Position numbers and translations under genes: made by a program. The notes under the pieces were generated by a model. It did no database searches. It worked only from the letters and a program-made list of their open reading frames with translations, and had not been told where the DNA came from. A stretch of DNA of 64,000 nt from Paracoccaceae bacterium (GTDB taxonomy: Bacteria > Pseudomonadota > Alphaproteobacteria > Rhodobacterales > Rhodobacteraceae): positions 1-64,000 of the forward strand of contig JAFIEO010000024.1 in the NCBI GenBank assembly GCA_020832445.1, in the 5' to 3' direction. Below are positions 60,014 through 64,000 of the stretch, piece by piece. Position 1 is the stretch's first letter, and the number at the start of each line of letters is the position of its first letter.

Positions 60014-61890
60014 AACTGTCCCTTGCCACTGTGTCCATTGCCGGCGATCTGCGCCAGAAACTGGCGGCCATTGCCGCCGCAGGGTTCGACGGGGTCGAGA
60101 TCTTCGAGCAGGACCTGATCGCGTCAGATGCCAGCCCGCGCGAAATCGGGCGGATGGTGCGCGATCACGGGCTGGAGATCACGCTGTTCCAGCCCTTCCG
60201 CGATTTTGAAGGGCTGCCGGAGCCGCTGCGCAGTCGTGCGTTTGCGCGGGCGGAACATAAGTTCGACCTGATGGGGGAGTTGGGCTGCGATCTGATGCTG
60301 GTGTGTTCAAACCTGCATCCGGCGGCGCGCGGGGGGGGGGACCGGTCTGCCGCTGATCTGCACGCGTGGGGGGAACGCGCCGCACGCCGTGGCCTGCGCG
60401 TTGGGTATGAAGCGCTGGCCTGGGGGCGGTATGTGAATGACCACCGCGATGCATGGGAAATTGTGCGCCGCGCGAACCATCCGGCACTTGGGCTGGTGCT
60501 GGACAGTTTTCATACGCTGGCGCGCGGCATAGATGTGGACACCATCCGCCGTATTCCGGGCGACCGCATTTTCTATGTTCATCTGGCCGATGCACCGCGC
60601 ATTGATATGGACCTGCTGTATCTGTCGCGCCATTTCCGGTGCATGCCGCTGGAAGGGGAGATGGATGTTGTGGGCTTTGCGCGGGCGGTTCTGGCCACAG
60701 GGTATGACCATGTATTCAGCCCCGAAATTTTCAACGACCAGTTTCGGGGCGGTGTCGCAGGCGTCATCGCGCGCGACGGGTTGCGGTCGCTGAAGGCATT
60801 GCTGGATGCGGCGCGCCGGGCGGAACCGGACCTGCCGCAGCGCCTGCCCGCCATGCCCGCGCCCCAACAGGCGCAGGATGTGGCGTTTCTGGAATTCGCC
60901 ACATCAGCGGATGAAGAACACGATCTGGGGGCGTTTCTGGCGCGGGCAGGGTTTGAACATGCCGGAAATCATGTGTCCAAATCCGTGTCCCTGTGGCGGC
61001 AGGGCAATATCAACATTCTGATCAATACAGAAACGCGCGGCCATGCCCATATGACATGGGTGAACCACGGAACCAGCATCAGCGAGATTGCCCTGCAAGT
61101 GCCCGACGCTGCCGCCGCGCAGACCCGCGCGCGCGAACTGGGCGCATTGGCCGATGATGAAACCGAACATGGCCCCGGTGAATTGTCGATCCCTGCGCTG
61201 CACTCTCTGGGTGGCGGGCTGCTGCGCTTGCTGGATGACGGGCCGGAACTGCGGCGTATCTGGGAACGTGATTTTGCGGTGCAGCCAGTATCGGGCGGGG
61301 CCGGGTTGAGGCGCATTGACCATATCGGCCAGACCATGGCCTATGACGAAATGCTGAGTTGGTCGTTATATTACACCACCTTGTTTGATGCGCAGAAATC
61401 GCCCATCGTTGATGTTATTGACCCCGGCGGTTTGGTCCGGTCACAGGCCATCAAAAGCGGCGGTCTGCGCCTGACATTGAACGGCGCTGAAAACCACCGC
61501 ACTTTCGCGGGGCGCTTCATTCAGGACAGTCTGGGCGCATCGGTGCAGCATGTGGCGTTCAGCACCGACGATATATTCGCAAGTTCTGCCAAACTGGCCG
61601 CATGCGGGTTTGAACGGCTGCGGCTGGGTGCGAATTACTATGCCGATCTGAAGGCCCGTTTCGGGTTGCCGCAAGACCTTGTGGACCGGCTGGAGGCCGA
61701 GAGCATTCTGTATGATGAGGATGAGGGCGGCAGCTTCTTTCAACTATTCAGCATGCCGCGCGGTGACGGGCTGTTTTTCGAGGTTGTCCAGCGCGATGGC
61801 CGCCATGATGGCTATGGTGCGCCAAATGCGCCCTACCGTATTGCCGCTCAGCGCCGTGTGACACGCGGACAAGGCATGCCAATACGCTGA
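60010..61890 (+). CDS. quiC: 3-dehydroshikimate dehydratase, two-domain (QuiC-like)
   Basis: A 626-residue protein. The N-terminal TIM-barrel (about residues 1-275) has IAAAGFDGVEIFEQDLI, LGLVLDSFHTLARGID and RIFYVHLADAPRIDMD, with the metal ligands expected of the family. The C-terminal part (about 290-626) is a vicinal-oxygen-chelate/HPPD-like domain with RIDHIGQTMAYDEMLSWSLYYTTLF and GLFFEVVQRDG. Such fusions convert 3-dehydroshikimate to protocatechuate. A run of ten G at 60331-60340 lies in the coding sequence (RGGGD). It is last in the operon. Confidence 0.88.
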   Translation: MKLSLATVSIAGDLRQKLAAIAAAGFDGVEIFEQDLIASDASPREIGRMVRDHGLEITLFQPFRDFEGLPEPLRSRAFARAEHKFDLMGELGCDLMLVCSNLHPAARGGGDRSAADLHAWGERAARRGLRVGYEALAWGRYVNDHRDAWEIVRRANHPALGLVLDSFHTLARGIDVDTIRRIPGDRIFYVHLADAPRIDMDLLYLSRHFRCMPLEGEMDVVGFARAVLATGYDHVFSPEIFNDQFRGGVAGVIARDGLRSLKALLDAARRAEPDLPQRLPAMPAPQQAQDVAFLEFATSADEEHDLGAFLARAGFEHAGNHVSKSVSLWRQGNINILINTETRGHAHMTWVNHGTSISEIALQVPDAAAAQTRARELGALADDETEHGPGELSIPALHSLGGGLLRLLDDGPELRRIWERDFAVQPVSGGAGLRRIDHIGQTMAYDEMLSWSLYYTTLFDAQKSPIVDVIDPGGLVRSQAIKSGGLRLTLNGAENHRTFAGRFIQDSLGASVQHVAFSTDDIFASSAKLAACGFERLRLGANYYADLKARFGLPQDLVDRLEAESILYDEDEGGSFFQLFSMPRGDGLFFEVVQRDGRHDGYGAPNAPYRIAAQRRVTRGQGMPIR

Positions 61891-61897
61891 ACGCCGG

Positions 61898-62128
61898 TCA
61901 GGGGTCGTGCAGGTCGGGGTGCAGCGCTGTTTCCAGCACAAACACCCTGATGGCAGAGGCCAGCCCGATATCGCCGCGCGTGGCGTCGATCTGCGCGGCC
62001 AGCACATTCAGCGCCACCCCGCGTTCGCGCGCGATGCGGCGGAATTCCCGCCAGAAGATATCTTCCAGCGACACGGATGTGCGATGCCCGCGCAATGTCA
62101 GCGAATGTTTGACGGGCCGCCCGCTCAT
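61898..62128 (-). CDS. ribbon-helix-helix domain protein
   Basis: A 76-residue protein with the RHH_4-type pattern HRTSVSLEDIFWREFRRIARERGVALNVLAAQID and a C-terminal SAIRVFVLETAL. It may be a small DNA-binding regulator. It is coupled to the DUF4169 gene by a 4-nt overlap and converges with quiC, 7 nt away. Function unknown. Confidence 0.8.
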   Translation of the reverse strand: MSGRPVKHSLTLRGHRTSVSLEDIFWREFRRIARERGVALNVLAAQIDATRGDIGLASAIRVFVLETALHPDLHDP

Positions 62129-62307
62129 GTATCGGGGTCGCGCCTGTGCGCGTCAAGTTCGGCGCGTGCCTTGGCGGTGCGGGCGTCTTGCAAGCTGCGC
62201 TCGGCCTTGCTGCGGCCATGTTTGGCGGCATTGGCATCCGCCAGTTGCCGCCCCTTGTTCCGGGCGGTCTGCTTGCGGGCGGTGCGAAGGTTGATGATCT
62301 GGCTCAT
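62125..62307 (-). CDS. DUF4169 family small protein
   Basis: A 60-residue basic protein: INLRTARKQTARNKGRQLADANAAKHGRSKAERSLQ then a short acidic end. It resembles DUF4169, found next to RHH proteins in Alphaproteobacteria. Its role is unknown. It overlaps the RHH gene by ATGA. Confidence 0.75.
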   Translation of the reverse strand: MSQIINLRTARKQTARNKGRQLADANAAKHGRSKAERSLQDARTAKARAELDAHRRDPDT

Positions 62308-62390
62308 GGTTGCCAAGGTAGCGGTGCAGGCGCAGGGGGCGCAACAAGGAAAGTGGGGGGCGACCGAACACCACACATCAAGATGTGCCC

Positions 62391-62447
62391 GCGCCCGAAC
62401 CGAGGGGTGGGCGAGAAGCGCCCGCCCCGTGGGGGTGGTTCGGGCGC
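62391..62447. terminator. long compound stem-loop upstream of the DUF4169 gene
   Basis: GCGCCCGAACC (62391-62401) pairs with GGTTCGGGCGC (62437-62447), enclosing an inner stem GGGGTGGGCG (62404-62413) with CGCCCGCCCC (62419-62428). The 57-nt structure is likely a bidirectional terminator or RNA element. The gap 62308-62576 has no other recognised feature. Confidence 0.4.
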
Positions 62448-62576
62448 TTCCCGTGCGTTGCACGGGCAAAAGTTGCCTTGTCGCCAAGTGATATTTCATA
62501 GCGGGGTTGCGGCGCATTCAGGGGGCATTGCTGGCTAACGTGCCTGTCGGCTATGGCGCCCTTGCGCGAAACGTCA

Positions 62577-62596
62577 GCGCGCCCTTTCGGGCGCGC
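62577..62596 (-). terminator. terminator hairpin of fumC
   Basis: GCGCGCCC (62577-62584) and GGGCGCGC (62589-62596) form a perfect 8-bp stem with a TTTC loop (GAAA on the minus strand), 7 nt after the fumC stop. There is little U-run. Confidence 0.65.
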
Positions 62597-62603
62597 CAGA
62601 CCG

Positions 62604-63998
62604 TCAGTCCTTGGGGCCGATCATATCCTCTGGCCGCACCACGCGGTCGAAGGTTTCGGCGTCCACAAATCCCAATGCGATGGCTTCTTCTTTCAATGTG
62701 GTGCCGTTCTTATGCGCGGTCTTGGCCACTTTGGTGGCGTTGTCATAGCCGATGGTGGGGGCAAGTGCTGTGACCAGCATCAGCGATTCCTTCATCAGGC
62801 GGTCGATGCGTTCCACATTCGCGCGGGTGCCCACGACCATATTGTCGGTGAAGCTGGAGGCCGCGTCGCCCAGAAGCTGCATGGATTGCAGCACATTATA
62901 GCTCATCATCGGGTTATAGACGTTCAGCTCAAAGTGTCCCTGCGACCCTGCAAAGCCCACTGCTGCGTCATTGCCCATGACATGCGCGCACACCATTGTC
63001 AGTGCCTCGGCCTGTGTGGGGTTGACCTTGCCGGGCATGATGGAACTGCCCGGTTCATTTTCAGGCAGGATCAACTCCCCCAGTCCCGAACGCGGGCCAG
63101 ACCCCAGAAGCCGCATGTCATTGGCGATCTTGAACAGTGACCCCGCCACGGTTCTCAGCGCGCCTGAAAACATGACCATCGCATCATGCGCGGCCAGTGC
63201 CTCGAATTTATTGGGGGCGGTCACAAAAGGCAGGCCGGTGATTTTTGCGATATGGGTTGCGACATTCACATCCCAGCCCTTGCGGGTGTTCAACCCCGTG
63301 CCCACAGCCGTACCGCCCTGCGCCAGTTCATAGATATGGGGCAGGCACATTTCCACGCGCGCAATGCCCATTTTTACCTGATGGGCATAGCCGCCGAATT
63401 CCTGCCCCAGCGTCAGGGGCGTGGCGTCCTGGGTATGGGTGCGACCGATCTTGATGATATCCTTGAACTCGTCGGATTTCGCGGCGAGTGCTGCATGCAG
63501 CTTGTGCAGCCCCGGCAACAGCACATCGCGCGCCAGCATGCCGATGGCCACATGCATGGCGGTGGGAAAGGTGTCATTGCTGGACTGGCCCATATTGCAA
63601 TGATCATTGGGGTGAACAGGTTTTTTGGACCCCATTTCACCGCCCAGAATTTCAATCGCGCGGTTCGAGATCACCTCGTTTGCGTTCATGTTGGATTGGG
63701 TGCCTGACCCTGTTTGCCACACCACCAGCGGGAAATTGTCGTCAAACTTGCCTTCAAACACTTCCTGTGCGGCTGTCGTGATGGCGTCTGCCAGTTCCGC
63801 ATCCAGCGTGCCTTGTTCGCGGTTGACCAATGCGCAGGCCCATTTGACAGCGCCAAGCGCGCGGATGATGGGCACGGGCTGGCGTTCCCAACCTATGGGA
63901 AAGTTGATGATAGAACGCTGCGTCTGCGCGCCCCAATACTTGTCTGCGGGAACGTCAAGCGGGCCGAAACTGTCGGTTTCAGTGCGGGTGGTGGTCAT
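62604..63998 (-). CDS. fumC: class II fumarate hydratase
   Basis: A 464-residue fumarase C, the usual length. The superfamily signature [15 protein letters not shown] (near residue 318) with its catalytic Ser is intact, as are [15 protein letters not shown] and [17 protein letters not shown] near 98-147. It hydrates fumarate to L-malate in the TCA cycle, without iron. The start ATG at 63998 is 2 nt from the window edge. A hairpin follows. Confidence 0.96.
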   Translation of the reverse strand: MTTTRTETDSFGPLDVPADKYWGAQTQRSIINFPIGWERQPVPIIRALGAVKWACALVNREQGTLDAELADAITTAAQEVFEGKFDDNFPLVVWQTGSGTQSNMNANEVISNRAIEILGGEMGSKKPVHPNDHCNMGQSSNDTFPTAMHVAIGMLARDVLLPGLHKLHAALAAKSDEFKDIIKIGRTHTQDATPLTLGQEFGGYAHQVKMGIARVEMCLPHIYELAQGGTAVGTGLNTRKGWDVNVATHIAKITGLPFVTAPNKFEALAAHDAMVMFSGALRTVAGSLFKIANDMRLLGSGPRSGLGELILPENEPGSSIMPGKVNPTQAEALTMVCAHVMGNDAAVGFAGSQGHFELNVYNPMMSYNVLQSMQLLGDAASSFTDNMVVGTRANVERIDRLMKESLMLVTALAPTIGYDNATKVAKTAHKNGTTLKEEAIALGFVDAETFDRVVRPEDMIGPKD

Positions 63999-64000
63999 GG

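Noticed and set aside
1-64000. CRISPR arrays, tRNA or rRNA genes
   Set aside because: No regular direct repeats with spacers, and no tRNA- or rRNA-like sequences were recognised on reading; a dedicated search could still find a missed tRNA.

Overview
The window reads as alphaproteobacterial, most likely a Rhodobacteraceae (Roseobacter/Rhodobacter-type) chromosome. The evidence is high GC coding bias, alphaproteobacterial gene sets (dnaK-dnaJ, a YcgN-type protein, DUF4169 with a ribbon-helix-helix protein, fumC), a Rhodobacterales-style short intergenic repeat, and catabolic operons known from that family (smoEFGKS-mtlK, N-methylglutamate pathway, tripartite tricarboxylate transporter). No rRNA, tRNA or CRISPR array was seen. 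Start codons were chosen by Shine-Dalgarno spacing and family length; every functional call is from reading the translations, with no database search.

Region 1-4.6 kb is a decayed mobile-element landing zone. A full-length IS110-family transposase sits in a truncated second IS110-type element. Next to it are an IS3 orfA remnant, itself split by a 43-nt palindromic insertion, and a 5-prime IS630 fragment. They abut a substrate-binding-protein pseudogene with three in-frame stops and a GntR regulator pseudogene. From 4.9 to 16.6 kb lies a two-part methylamine (N-methylglutamate) pathway: mgdABCD (sarcosine-oxidase-like N-methylglutamate dehydrogenase), an AraC/GlxA-type and an XRE-cupin regulator, then mgsABC (N-methylglutamate synthase) and gmaS (gamma-glutamylmethylamide synthetase). 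Together these would convert methylamine to ammonium and formaldehyde-level C1 units through glutamate. The decayed genes and IS elements mark the left edge of this island.

From 16.6 to 39 kb come mostly housekeeping and accessory genes: an M3 oligopeptidase, a baeRF protein, dnaK-dnaJ with a heat-shock-like promoter, radC, a cation P-type ATPase, a LuxR-type regulator, a YcgN-like protein, a D-lactate-dehydrogenase-like flavoprotein overlapping DUF427, an Xaa-Pro aminopeptidase, and a dabA-dabB inorganic-carbon (bicarbonate) accumulation pair with a divergent LysR regulator. A roughly 180-bp dispersed repeat with inverted ends occurs twice, at 18.8 and 30.6 kb, in opposite orientations.

From 40 to 48 kb is a polyol operon (LacI regulator, smoEFGK ABC transporter, smoS and mtlK dehydrogenases) with one operator motif in front of both the regulator and the transport genes. 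From 48 to 51.3 kb is a nickel ECF transporter (nikLMQO) convergent with nikR. A textbook NikR operator overlaps its promoter, and a 35-codon His/Cys-rich ORF lies first in the transcript. From 52.2 to 61.9 kb is a carbocycle-catabolism cluster that probably routes a quinate/shikimate-like compound to protocatechuate: a TIM-barrel isomerase-like enzyme, an FAD delta-dehydrogenase-like flavoprotein, LysR, tctCBA, a shikimate-dehydrogenase-like aroE paralogue, and a two-domain 3-dehydroshikimate dehydratase. The window ends with small conserved genes and fumC.
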